A stretch of DNA of 64,000 nt from Tunturibacter empetritectus (GCF_040358985.1 NZ_CP132932.1:4588001-4652000), one strand, 5' to 3'; positions 53,036-62,521 are shown, numbered from the stretch's first letter. Notes: generated by a model not told the origin, from the sequence alone. Program-made: numbers and translations.

Positions 53036-55636
53036 ATGAAGTTCACGCTAAAGAGAAGCTACCAGACGGATGCTGCACGCGATACCTTGTCCAATCTCAA
53101 GAAGGCCCGCAAGTATTGGCACGGCGAGGCCGACAAGACCGCGTTCTCCCTGACTGCCGTCACCGGCGCGGGCAAAACGGTCATGGCCGCCGCTGTGTTC
53201 GAGGCGCTGTTTCATGGTGATGACGAATTCGATTTCGATGCAGACCCTGGCGCGGTGGTGATCTGGTTCAGCGACGATCCAGCGTTGAACGAGCAGACCC
53301 GGTTCCGCTTAATGGAAGCCAGTGACCGGCTCAGCCATACTGATCTAGTTCCAGTCGAAAACACCTTCAGCAGGGATAAGTTTCAGGCGAAGAAGATTTA
53401 TTTCATCAACACCGGAAAGCTCTCCAAGAACAGCTTGCTGACCCGCGGCTTCGACCAAGAGGAAGTGGAAACAAGAGCCGGTGCGCAGTTGCTGGAACTC
53501 CGTCCTGACTCGCGGTCATATACGATTTGGGAGACCATCCAGAACACCATTGAAGATCCGGACTTAACTCTGTATCTGGTACTGGATGAAGCGCACCGCG
53601 GAATAGGAAATCCCACCGCTGCCGACAGGAACGGTAAGAATACCATCGTCCAGAGACTCATCAACGGCGCGAACGGCGTACCGGGCGTTCCAGTAGTCTG
53701 GGGTATTTCGGCCACAGTGGAACGCTTTAACGCAGCTATGGAAGTTGCTGTCAATCGCACGATCTTGCCCAATGTACTGGTGGATTCTGCCAAAGTGCAG
53801 GAATCTGGTCTTATCAAAGACACCATCCTGATTGACATCCCGGATGAGGCGGGTGATTTCGATACCGTGCTGGTGCGCCGAGCGACGGACAAGTTGAAAG
53901 CATCCACCTCTGCTTGGGCTGAGTACGCCAAGCATCAGGAGGAGTCGCATACTGTGGTTCCGCTGATGGTGTTGCAGGTTCCCAACAAACCTGATCCGAA
54001 CGATATTGGCCGAGCGTTGGATACCATCTATCAGCAATGGCCGGAGTTGCCCAGCGGAAGCGTGGCGCATGTGCTTGCCGACCACATCGCGCAACAGTTT
54101 GGCAACCACAACGTGCCGTACATTTCGCCAGAGTTGGTGCAGGATCGTGCTTGGGTGCGTGTGCTTATTGCCAAGGATGCCATCAGTACGGGCTGGGACT
54201 GCCCGCGGGCAGAGGTGATGGTGTCCTTCCGTGCTGCTACGGATTATACCCACATCACACAGTTGCTGGGCCGCCTGGTGCGTTCGCCATTGGCTCGCCG
54301 TATCCCTGGCAATGAGCGATTGAATGCAGTGGAATGCCTGTTGCCGAATTTCAAGAAGAAGACGGTTGGTGACGTTGTCAAGGCTCTGATGAAGGGCGAT
54401 GACACGATGCAGCCTTCTACTGGACGCATCCTCGTCAATCCTGTTGAGGTGAAGCCCAATCCTGCGGCATCAGCGGCTGTTTGGGAGGTCTTTGAAGCAT
54501 TGCCATCCCAAACGCAACCACAGCGTGGAGCAAAGCCTGCAAAGCGTTTGACTGCGCTTGCGCACGAATTGGCTTCCGATGACATTCTTCCCGGTGCTGG
54601 AAAGTTGGCTCATGCAGACATGCACAAGGCTTTGGACAAGTTCCAAGAGAGTGAGAAGGTGAAGATAGAGGCCAAACGCAAAGCTGTGATGACGGTAGAC
54701 GGCAAGACCATAGTTGCCGACCTAAAAGGTAAGAACAAGAGTTTCGATGATTTCTGGGAAGATGCGGATATGGCAGTGATCGAGGATGCCTACCGCCGTG
54801 CCGCGCGCATCTTTACCCCGGACATTTCGCGCACCTATGCCGAGTTCCTTGCTTACAAGGTGGCCGCGCCGGATGAACCGGATGAATTCGAGGAATCCAT
54901 TATCGAATCGCGTGTATCTATCGCCGCTCTGGGTTTGGTGATGGAGGCGCAAGGTTATTTCGATGCCGAGGCCGACAAGCTGGCCACGGCTTGGCTAGCC
55001 AAATACGGCAACGAAATCAAGAAGCTGACCGATGACCGGAAGGAAGCCTACCGACAGATTGTCGAGATGAGCAGCGAGCCGCAAGATCTGGAGTTGGTCA
55101 AGCCGGAAACCAAGTTCGAGCCGACCAAGGTAATAGAGAACGACAAGGAAACAGAATTTCCGACCTACAAGAACCATCTATTGTGCGATGAGAACGGCAA
55201 TTACCCGGCGAATCTAAATTCATGGGAGATCGCTGTTGCAGAGACCGAATCAAAGCGCAAGGGTTTCAGCTTCTGGTATCGCAATCCCCAACAACCTGGG
55301 CAATCTTCGCTTGGCATCGCTTACCTTGATGGTGACCAATACAAAATCGTCCGCCCTGACTTCATCTTCTTCTCCACCCTAGAAGATGGGAAGGTTGTTG
55401 GTGACATTGTTGACGCTCACGGCCTCTATTTGAACGACGCGCTACCCAAACTGCGAGGATTGGCACTGTTCGCGGAGGCGCACTCAGTGGCTTACCGGCG
55501 GATCGAATCCGTTGCCGAGGTAAAGGGCAAACTGCGCGCCTTAAACTTGAAACGAGAAGACGTGCGCAATGCCATTGCAATCGCAAAGGATGCTGCCAGC
55601 TTGTTCGTTGGACGCTTAGCCAGTGATTATGAATGA
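53036..55636 (+). CDS. res: Type III restriction enzyme Res subunit (DEAD/DEAH helicase-nuclease)
   Basis: About 866 residues. Superfamily 2 helicase: Walker A TAVTGAGKTVMAAAVF, LVLDEAHRGIG (DEAH box), SATVERFN, and motif VI region TQLLGRLVRSP. C-terminal nuclease-like part: IVRPDFIFF then GDIVDAHGLYLNDALPKLRG; instead of a standard ExK it has DxVDxH, which I recall as usual in this Res subgroup. Type III Res needs a working Mod for site recognition, so it is probably silent or partnered elsewhere. It looks intact; GGGGAA ribosome site. Confidence 0.88.
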   Translation: MKFTLKRSYQTDAARDTLSNLKKARKYWHGEADKTAFSLTAVTGAGKTVMAAAVFEALFHGDDEFDFDADPGAVVIWFSDDPALNEQTRFRLMEASDRLSHTDLVPVENTFSRDKFQAKKIYFINTGKLSKNSLLTRGFDQEEVETRAGAQLLELRPDSRSYTIWETIQNTIEDPDLTLYLVLDEAHRGIGNPTAADRNGKNTIVQRLINGANGVPGVPVVWGISATVERFNAAMEVAVNRTILPNVLVDSAKVQESGLIKDTILIDIPDEAGDFDTVLVRRATDKLKASTSAWAEYAKHQEESHTVVPLMVLQVPNKPDPNDIGRALDTIYQQWPELPSGSVAHVLADHIAQQFGNHNVPYISPELVQDRAWVRVLIAKDAISTGWDCPRAEVMVSFRAATDYTHITQLLGRLVRSPLARRIPGNERLNAVECLLPNFKKKTVGDVVKALMKGDDTMQPSTGRILVNPVEVKPNPAASAAVWEVFEALPSQTQPQRGAKPAKRLTALAHELASDDILPGAGKLAHADMHKALDKFQESEKVKIEAKRKAVMTVDGKTIVADLKGKNKSFDDFWEDADMAVIEDAYRRAARIFTPDISRTYAEFLAYKVAAPDEPDEFEESIIESRVSIAALGLVMEAQGYFDAEADKLATAWLAKYGNEIKKLTDDRKEAYRQIVEMSSEPQDLELVKPETKFEPTKVIENDKETEFPTYKNHLLCDENGNYPANLNSWEIAVAETESKRKGFSFWYRNPQQPGQSSLGIAYLDGDQYKIVRPDFIFFSTLEDGKVVGDIVDAHGLYLNDALPKLRGLALFAEAHSVAYRRIESVAEVKGKLRALNLKREDVRNAIAIAKDAASLFVGRLASDYE

Positions 55637-55775
55637 CGACACGCGACGAAGCCTTGAGTGACCGGGAGAAATCAAACAGGTCTCACGGTGACCTCGTAGG
55701 TCGGCTATCATCCGTCCATTATCCCGCCGGTCCGAGACTGCGACCGGGTGGCCCTGGACGTAACAGAAAGTTTAG

Positions 55776-56804
55776 CGACGAAGAGTTACGACCCTTGATG
55801 AGATTCGGTCTGTGGAGTTGCGCGCAGCCAAGATCTATTGGAAAGCGTGGCGGGCAGTCACAATCAAGTTTCCCGACAAGGATCTGCCTCGCACACCCGA
55901 ACATTGGCGGATCTTTCGCTCACGCGCGTCTGTCCTCTCAGGCTCTCCTAGACTCGCGGTAAATCCGGTTAACGCAATTTTGAACTATCTCTATGCACTG
56001 CTGGAGGCGGAGTGTCGTCTTGCTGTCGCTGCCCTTGGACTTGATCCAGAGATGGGAGTTTTGCACATGGATACGATCAACCGAGACAGCCTGGCGTGCG
56101 ATCTGATGGAGGCCATCCGACCCGATGTTGATGCCTATGTTTTAGACCGCATTTTGAAGCAGCCTCTAAAAAGAAATTGGTTTTTCGAAGAGCGCAACGG
56201 CAATTGCCGTCTGATGGCTGATCTAGCGAGTCAGCTCGCAGAAACGATTTCGACCTGGGCTCGCTTAGTCGCTCCACTTGCTGAGTGGACCGTGAAGGAG
56301 ATTGCGTCAACGACCAAAATCCGCAGAGCGACTCCAGCAACGCGGCTGACACAGAATCACAAGCGCGAGACCCGGGGAGGAGATCCGTTTGTAACGTCCA
56401 ACAATTCGGTTAGCTTGCAGAACGTCTGTAATGACTGCGGCACTCCGATCATCAATGCAAATGAGAAGTGCAGAGTTTGCTCAGTTGAAGAGTCTAAGCG
56501 GCGCCTTAAAGCAGTTGCGACAGAGGGGCGTGTAGTTTCTCGTTCAGCCAATGCTCAAGTTAAGCGGTCCACGACTCAGATTGCGAACCAAGTAGAGATC
56601 CGGGAATGGTCACCTTCGGACCAACCGTCCTGGCTGACAGCAGAATTTTATGCTGAGAACATTCAGCCGCAAATCTCCTCTCTATCTTGCAGTTCCATAA
56701 CAACCCGACTTGCAGTTTCGCGAGGCTATGCAGGCGAGATTCGGCAGGGCCGGGTGCCGCATCCACGGCATTGGATGGCTTTGGCCAAACTTATAGGGCT
56801 GTAA
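55776..56804 (+). pseudogene. N-terminally truncated solo Cas1-like integrase with zinc ribbon and HTH tail
   Basis: The frame is open from a TAG at 55773; GTG 55812 would be the first start. The sequence matches the Cas1 catalytic domain: TTLDEIRSVELRAAKIYWKAW, SGSPRLAVNPVNAILNYLYA, LLEAECRLAVAALGLDP (Glu), GVLHMDTINRDSLA (His) and CDLMEAIRPDVDAYVL (Asp). All three metal residues are present. The N-terminal beta domain of about 120-150 residues is missing. After position 190 comes a zinc ribbon (CNDCG...CRVC) and a DNA-binding-like tail RGYAGEIRQGRVPHPRHW. No cas2, effector or CRISPR array is near. It belongs to a family of stand-alone Cas1-like proteins; whether this shortened form works is open. 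Confidence 0.75.
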
Positions 56805-57018
56805 GAATAGAGGGTTCTGCCGTGGAACCGGTACGCGAGTGCTCAGTGAGTGGATTGCCTTGTTGTCGCCCATTCACACTTCCTCTGTTTAGTAGCAAGG
56901 AATATTGTCCAAGAGATCGACATGTGACTTAGCGCGAGTACTTAAAGCCGACGACGAGAATCACGTGCTACGCTGTCCAGTAGGTCAGGGATTGAGATGT
57001 GGGTATATGCTCCCATGA

Positions 57019-57906
57019 CTAGGGATGGCCACTCACGCTAGGCATAGGAGCCTTAGGATATTGCAAAGCCATGAACTGCTTATCTCCGTCCGACAGTTGA
57101 TAGGTCCAGGGCGCTGAAATATTGTTCTGAGTCCACTCGGATGGAAAGCTGTAAATCATGATCGAGCTTGTGTCCATTCTGGTAAAGATAAGCTGTTTAG
57201 GTGTGTATTGGTTGAAAATATTCTGATCTACGTCGTCTGTTGTCCAGCCCCACTGCGTCTTACAGTATTGATAAACGTACGGTTTGTTCCAAATAATCCC
57301 CGTGTTCGGTAGTTGATGTTCGTGAACCAAACCGAGAGCGTGGCCGAACTCGTGAAGAACCACGCTGTCGTAGTCCGCTTGTGATGAAAAAGTTGTAAGC
57401 CAACCGAAGTGCATCGTTTCCTTCGTTCCATCGATTTGCAACGCATCATTTCCGATTTCCGATTCTGATCTTCCATTCCCGTCTACGCCGATACGAATCG
57501 ACGCCTGGGTGGGATCATCAACAAAATTAAATTTGACGTTGACGTAGTCAGTCCACTTCATTGCTGATTGCTTAATTCTTTCGCGAACAGTCGGATCTCC
57601 ACTCAGAAACGCTACTTTGATAGTGGAACCTTGAGGCCAAAGTTCCGGCTTCATTACCCCTTGCTGTATGCTTGGCGAAATTGCTCGAATATCAGCTAAT
57701 TGCGAGGCAGACAAACTTGTAATATTTAGCTCTTGGTTGAACATCGGCGACTGAGCGAGCTTATTCAAAGCCTTTCTGACCCTGGGTGGATCCTTGGCCG
57801 AACAAACGTGTATTTTCAGATTCGGACTGGGCGACTTTGATTCATTCTGAAGCCCCGCCGAAACCAAGCTTGCAAGGCCAACAACCAGTAACCACGGTCG
57901 CATCAT
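57019..57906 (-). CDS. Secreted metzincin zinc protease (astacin/M12-like)
   Basis: About 295 residues. Signal peptide MMRPWLLVVGLASLVSAG. Zinc site HEFGHALGLVHEH is the metzincin HExxHxxGxxH plus the Glu-His of astacins; SIMIYSFPSEW supplies the Met-turn. GAGGAG five bases before the ATG. Downstream of the frameshifted barrel-like gene by about 200 bases on the same strand. Base composition looks more A/T-rich than the core genes, fitting an accessory region. Confidence 0.88.
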   Translation of the reverse strand: MMRPWLLVVGLASLVSAGLQNESKSPSPNLKIHVCSAKDPPRVRKALNKLAQSPMFNQELNITSLSASQLADIRAISPSIQQGVMKPELWPQGSTIKVAFLSGDPTVRERIKQSAMKWTDYVNVKFNFVDDPTQASIRIGVDGNGRSESEIGNDALQIDGTKETMHFGWLTTFSSQADYDSVVLHEFGHALGLVHEHQLPNTGIIWNKPYVYQYCKTQWGWTTDDVDQNIFNQYTPKQLIFTRMDTSSIMIYSFPSEWTQNNISAPWTYQLSDGDKQFMALQYPKAPMPSVSGHP

Positions 57907-58109
57907 AGTTGCTCCTCGTATCCTTCAAGGCTTCTTTGCTTCACAAAGGAATTAGTTTGGAACGTAATTCCTCCAGCAAACCGGGCAGACCAGCGTGTCA
58001 CGGGCGTCAACTGCCCAAAATTAGGGGGGATTACGCTGCCGTTGTGAAATCCTGGAGGGTAGTCGGCAAACTCCCCCATATGCATGCCCCCAGACAGAAA
58101 CAGCCGCCT

Positions 58110-59109
58110 TCACAACGAAAATGAACCACCAGCAAACCAGCCGAAATTGGACACGGAGGGAGTGCTTCCAAATTTGAATACAGGACCCGTAGAAAACGCA
58201 AGCCCCGGCTGCGGACCCTTGTCTAAGACATATAACTTATAGTTGAGTAAGGCCAGCCCTTGTGGGCTTACATTTGAATTGCCATTCACGACAAGAACAT
58301 TCTGCGTTCCCGTTGAGGTTGGCACTGACTGGCTCACATAAGTTCGATATGGAAGTGTCGTGAACATAACGCCAACAGACAGCGTTAAGACGTCATCTAT
58401 CCCACATCGCCAAGATAAAGTCGAATCGCTAAGCTGATTGTTGTAGCGCAAACGCTCCCTCACCGTGAAGGCATCCCAGTGTTTGCTATCAACTTGATAC
58501 GGGAATGAGACACTCGCAGTCCCAGAACCAAGCTTTTCATTGAGCGCCTCGTACTCTTGGATTTCTTGTGCTACGTCTAAAAGGGTGGCTTGAGATCTGC
58601 ACATATCCAGGTGTGGTTCGATCGCTGCATTTCGCGTTTGTGAGCACTGTGGTGACCGATTGGCTAGTCAGCGCTGTCTGAGTTTCACTCAGGCCAACAC
58701 TGTTTCCATTTTTCGGAAATAGAGATTGATTACTCGAAACATCCTCTAGGGCGGTTTCGTAGGCGCTGCAGTCTAGGTGAGGAGCCCCGGCCACAGGCTG
58801 CTGGCCTCCACCCAGCGCGCCACCGCCGGGCAGTCTACCGGCGTCGTTCCCGGGAAGTTCGTAACTTTTGACGTCAAGGGAGTACGTGTAGAGAATGATA
58901 TTTGCGTTTGTCAGAGTTAACTGCGCGTTAGTTACACCCGTTCCAGGTGCAATGCAAGCTTGTTGTCCCGTCGTCCTGTTAGACCAATCAATTGTAACGG
59001 TCGGAGTAGTTTGGGTGCTTGTGGGCTTAGGTTGAGCTATCACAAAGAGTGAGCTTATTGTGAATACGCACCCTCCTATAGCCTTGGACTTACCTAGTCG
59101 TGACTCCAT
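58110..59109 (-). pseudogene. Secreted outer-membrane-type protein, frameshifted
   Basis: Start ATG 59109 with GAGGAG seven bases before; signal-like KAIGGCVFTISSLFVIA. The first frame ends at 58537 after a Pro-rich segment (SSHPFRRSTRNPRVRGAQ) that reads like out-of-frame sequence. The second frame (open from about 58674, ATG 58604 without ribosome site) gives LLDVAQEIQEYEALNEKLG, then beta-rich sequence ending FGWFAGGSFSL, like an outer-membrane barrel end. A single indel between about 58540 and 58670 would join them into one protein of about 330 residues. It could be a real mutation or a sequencing error. No known family recognised. Confidence 0.6.
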
Positions 59110-59490
59110 TAGGCTCTCCTCGCGTGTAGAACACTCTGCTGCGTGGGACACTCTGGGCCGGGGACATAATAGATATCACGCCTTTCGATCTAAAGCAATG
59201 TTTCTTTCTTGGGGATTAATTAACTATCTGCGCTCGGCGAGCCCGGCACAAGAATCCGTCCAATGGCAGCCCTCCCTCCCCAACCAGAACGCAACCCTCT
59301 TCTTGGAGGAAACCCACCCCTGCGTTCTTTGGGGCTTAAAAAAATGAGGAAGCCCTATGGGACAACGAAGAAACAATCGCCGAGTCACTTATCGCAACAC
59401 AGTCAAGGGGGCAGTTTTGAAACCCCCTATCTCCTATCCCGTCAACGGCTCGACGGATCTGGATGCGCTGGTGCGGATTAGAATGCAAAG
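59110..59490. other. Intergenic region holding the right repeat copy
   Basis: No gene seen. Contains the A/T-rich GGGGATTAATTAACT near 59210 and the repeat at 59406-59456 just before the DinB gene. Confidence 0.5.
59406..59456. repeat. Right copy of the dispersed about 37-bp repeat
   Basis: GGGGGCAGTTTTGAAACCCC followed by CTATCTCCTATCCCGTC, inverted relative to the copy at 50700-50747, then GTCAACGGCTCGACGG. In each place the element lies just upstream of a gene (tRNA-Gln or DinB) and points toward it. Confidence 0.75.
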
Positions 59491-59994
59491 ATGACTACGA
59501 CCCTTGATGCTGTTGCTGCCGATTTTCTTGATGTTTCATGTCGCAGGCTCGACATGATGTGTGAGTGCTTCGAAGTTTGTTTGAGGAAGCTGACTTACGA
59601 TCAGGTTTGGCAGCGGCAGGGGGACCATGAGAATGCTGTAGGAAATCTTGTGCTTCATCTTTGCGGGAATGCTCAGCAGTGGGTGATGCACGGGGTGGGT
59701 GGGGCCGCCGATGTCAGAGTTCGCGATGCGGAGTTCAGTGCAGAGGGTGGGATGAGCCCAGAGGAGTTGATTGCGCTGTTTCAATCGACGTTTGCGGAGG
59801 CGAAGGGTGTGATTGCGGCGGTGCCGGCGGGGCGGTTGCCGGAGAGGATCACTCCGCAGGGGCGCGATGTGAGTGTTATGGAGGCTATCTATCAGGTGGT
59901 GGGACATGTGCAGCAGCATGTAGGGCAGATAATTTTGCTGACGAAGCAGATGACTGCTAGGGATCTTGATCTTACGATTCCCCGGCCCAGATAG
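59491..59994 (+). CDS. DinB-like four-helix protein
   Basis: About 167 residues, DinB/DUF1572-type four-helix bundle. Helical pattern with metal-ligand-like His: GNLVLHLCGNAQQWVMHG and GHVQQHVGQIILL. Proteins of this fold include metal-dependent thiol transferases, but this gene's substrate is unknown. Single gene; weak ribosome site. Confidence 0.8.
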   Translation: MTTTLDAVAADFLDVSCRRLDMMCECFEVCLRKLTYDQVWQRQGDHENAVGNLVLHLCGNAQQWVMHGVGGAADVRVRDAEFSAEGGMSPEELIALFQSTFAEAKGVIAAVPAGRLPERITPQGRDVSVMEAIYQVVGHVQQHVGQIILLTKQMTARDLDLTIPRPR

Positions 59995-60601
59995 TGCCAC
60001 TCACCCTCCCCCTCCCCCTCCGGGTATCTTGTATGGAAGTTGTTTATTTTTAGCGGTTTGCGAGGGGTGACTGTCTGCAAAATATTGATTTTGCTTGAGT
60101 TATCCGCAAAATACTTATAATCAATGGTTTAGTAGATATATGCAAGCTGCTTGTTGAAGCATTATCTCTTCCTCCTCGCTTTCTTACTTAAAGTATAGTG
60201 CGGCAGGCTTATCTAATACGCCACGTGGATGTTCTTTGGATAGAAGTGTTTAGGTCTCGGTGGGGCTTGACATGTGGTTTCGTTGGGGTTTTGGCGGTTT
60301 CGTTCACGGGAAGAGCAAGCGAGGGGAACAGCAATGAATGGTGGGCAGGCTCCATTTGACTTCGCACAGAGGCAGGATGACGGTAAGAACAGGCAACGGC
60401 AACAGCACAACGCAACTGCAAAATACGGGGATTCTTCGCTCCGCTCAGAATGACGATCGAATTGTGGGGGCTACGCGGTGGGTTGTGGGGGCCAGGTAGG
60501 TTAGCAGGGCCACGCCGTGGGTTGTAGGGACCAGGTAGATTGTGGAGATTAGGTGGTGGGTCGTGGTTGCCAGGTGGTGGGTTGTGGTTGCGAGATGGTG
60601 G
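59995..60601. repeat. Intergenic region with degenerate G-rich tandem repeats
   Basis: No gene. A C-rich run (CCCTCCCCCTCCCCCTCC) follows the DinB stop. Near 60080-60130 CTGCAAAATATTGAT and CCGCAAAATACTTAT form a diverged direct repeat. From about 60470 to 60620 the plus strand repeats GTGGGTTGTGG and CCAGGT(A/G)G units with 20-40-base periods. Confidence 0.55.
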
Positions 60602-61195
60602 TTAGGTGGTGGATTGGTGGCGATGGCGGAAGGCGGCTACCTTGTTGCGGTTGCCGCAGGTGGCCATGCTGCACCAGCGACGATGGTGGGAGCGGGTTCG
60701 GTCGTAGAACCAGAGGATGCACTCGGAGTCTTCACAGCGGCGGACTAGGTTGAAGTCTCCGGTGGCGAGGAGTTCGGCAGCGGCTTCGGCTATGGGGGCG
60801 AGGATCTCTTCGGGGGTCCGCTGCTGCCAATGACGTTCGAGATGAAACGTTCTTTTTTGGGCGGAAGATAGTTTGAGATGGCTTTGTGACTGGGCAAGGA
60901 AGGCGTTGAGAGGAGCCAGGTCGGCGCGCTTCCCTGCTTTTCTGGTTTCTATGATCTTGCGAATGGCTTCCCGAAGGGACCGGGCACTGCGCAGGAGAGC
61001 ACCTGGCTTTGACCTTGCGAGATCGTGCTCGATTCGCCAGCCCGCAGCGGCAAGCCACTGAAGTGCATCCTGATCGGTCTGGAGAGAGTCTACGATTACG
61101 CCGTCGAGAAGGAAGACGGTGTTGAGGAGATCGAGCGCGGGATGATCGCCTACCTTTGGAGATTCGACGAGATTGACGGGTGTCGGCAAGGGCAA
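60602..61195 (-). CDS. CGNR zinc-finger (ABATE-type) putative regulator
   Basis: About 197 residues. N-terminal ABATE-like domain (HPALDLLNTV, LQWLAAAGW, LREAIRKIIETRKAG) and C-terminal CGNR zinc finger: RRCEDSECILWFYDRTRSHHRRWCSM then ATCGNRNKVAAFR. Such proteins are predicted transcription regulators. Divergent from the alpha/beta hydrolase; the twin operator-like repeats between them are the likely target. Confidence 0.85.
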   Translation of the reverse strand: MPLPTPVNLVESPKVGDHPALDLLNTVFLLDGVIVDSLQTDQDALQWLAAAGWRIEHDLARSKPGALLRSARSLREAIRKIIETRKAGKRADLAPLNAFLAQSQSHLKLSSAQKRTFHLERHWQQRTPEEILAPIAEAAAELLATGDFNLVRRCEDSECILWFYDRTRSHHRRWCSMATCGNRNKVAAFRHRHQSTT

Positions 61196-61214
61196 AGTTT
61201 TTTCTGCTTTTATT

Positions 61215-61285
61215 GTAACTTCTGAAACCTATTTCAGGTGGTTACATCTCACTTGTAACTATTGAACACCAGGTTCAGTGGTTAC
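61215..61285. promoter_or_regulatory. Two 31-bp GTAAC...GTTAC operator-like repeats, 40 bases apart
   Basis: 61215-61245 and 61255-61285 each begin GTAAC, end GTGGTTAC, and carry TGAA-N-TTCA inside, so each is an imperfect palindrome. They repeat with a 40-base period between the divergent CGNR regulator and hydrolase genes. Confidence 0.7.
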
Positions 61286-61314
61286 GCACATTTGAATTGC
61301 ATCTGGAGGACAGA

Positions 61315-62343
61315 ATGGATCGTCGAAGCTTTATTGCGGGGGGAGGGAGCCTACTGGCAATGGCTGGTGCCGCTCCCGCTGCCCTTTCACAAAGTTTGTT
61401 TCAAGACTCACTAAGTTTCGAAGGAGGAGAGAGTATGTCCAACATATCCGCAGGTTCAGCAGTATCGAGTTCAGGAGTTCCGCTGACTACCATTCGCCGC
61501 GTTACAGCTGATGGAGTGACCGTGTTTTATCGTGAGGCTGGTCCGGCGGATGCGCCTGTGGTGTTACTGCTGCACGGCTTCCCCACTTCTTCATTTCAGT
61601 ATCGTGAGCTGATTCCGCGGCTGGCGGATAAGTACCGGGTGATTGCGCCGGATCTTCCGGGGTTTGGATTTACGGATGTGCCTGAGGCGCGGCAGTACAA
61701 GTACAGCTTCGATGCGCTGGCGAAGACGATGCTGGCCTTTACCGATGCGCTGCATCTGAAGCGGTATGCGTTGTATGTGTTCGACTATGGGGCGCCTACC
61801 GGGCTTCGCATGGCGGTGGCGCATCCGGAGCGGGTGACGGCGATCGTCTCGCAGAACGGGAACGCGTATGAAGAGGGGCTTGGCGATGCGTGGGGGCCGA
61901 TTCGTAAGTATTGGAGCGATCCTTCGGCGGCGAATCGCGAGGAGGTACGTAAGGCTGCGGTGAGCTTTGAGGGGATCAAGTTTCAGTACGTGCATGGGGT
62001 GAAGAGTCCGGAGGCGGTTGGCCCAGAGGCTTACTGGCTAGACTATGCGCTGGTGAGCCGCCCAGGAAATACGGATATTCAACTGGATTTGTTTTTGGAT
62101 TATCAGAACAACGTGAAGCTGTATCCGAAGTTTCAGGAGTACTTCCGGACGTCGAAGCCTCCGTTGCTGGCGATCTGGGGGAAGAACGATCCGTTTTTTA
62201 TTCCACCGGGGGCTGAGGCTTTCAAAAAGGATAATCCGAATGCTACGGTGCAGTTTCTGGATACGGGACACTTTGCGCTGGAGACGCATGTAGAGGAGGT
62301 TGCGTTGGCTATGAGGGAGTTGCTGGCGAAGAGCGTTGCGTGA
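61315..62343 (+). CDS. Alpha/beta hydrolase (epoxide hydrolase/haloalkane dehalogenase type) with Tat signal
   Basis: About 342 residues from ATG 61315 (GGAGG five bases before). MDRRSFIAGGGSLLAMAG is a twin-arginine signal. The hydrolase core has LLLHGFPTSSFQYREL (oxyanion), nucleophile Asp in VFDYGAPTGLRMA, WGKNDPFF (Asp) and DTGHFALETH (His). A second in-frame ATG at 61435 is preceded by AAGGAGGAGAGAGT and would give a 302-residue cytosolic form, the size of usual homologues. Divergent from the CGNR regulator, which probably controls it. Confidence 0.88.
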   Translation: MDRRSFIAGGGSLLAMAGAAPAALSQSLFQDSLSFEGGESMSNISAGSAVSSSGVPLTTIRRVTADGVTVFYREAGPADAPVVLLLHGFPTSSFQYRELIPRLADKYRVIAPDLPGFGFTDVPEARQYKYSFDALAKTMLAFTDALHLKRYALYVFDYGAPTGLRMAVAHPERVTAIVSQNGNAYEEGLGDAWGPIRKYWSDPSAANREEVRKAAVSFEGIKFQYVHGVKSPEAVGPEAYWLDYALVSRPGNTDIQLDLFLDYQNNVKLYPKFQEYFRTSKPPLLAIWGKNDPFFIPPGAEAFKKDNPNATVQFLDTGHFALETHVEEVALAMRELLAKSVA

Positions 62344-62404
62344 TGACGTGATGAATTGCTGGTTCAAGGGTGGAAATCGGTACGTTCGTCCGCCCGACGA
62401 CACC

Positions 62405-62445
62405 CTGACGAGGCTTGACGGCCAAGGCGCAACAAGCCTCGTCAG
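62405..62445. terminator. Perfect 13-bp hairpin between convergent genes
   Basis: CTGACGAGGCTTG (62405-62417) and CAAGCCTCGTCAG (62433-62445) pair perfectly across a 15-base loop. It lies 62 bases past the hydrolase stop. It lacks a long T-run; most likely a bidirectional terminator or transcript-end structure. Confidence 0.55.
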
Positions 62446-62521
62446 CTTTGTAGAGTTGTTCCGAAGAGCGCGCTCTGTGCGATGTTGCTCCTTGGATCGT
62501 GGCACCATATCTGGTATCTCC

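Noticed and set aside
55633..55962. Possible gene starting in the res stop codon (ATGA overlap)
   Set aside because: The first part has no recognisable content, and its second half is a shadow of the Cas1-like frame. The overlap start is noted as weak evidence only.
55600..57018. CRISPR array near the Cas1-like gene
   Set aside because: No regularly spaced repeats were found on either side of the gene.
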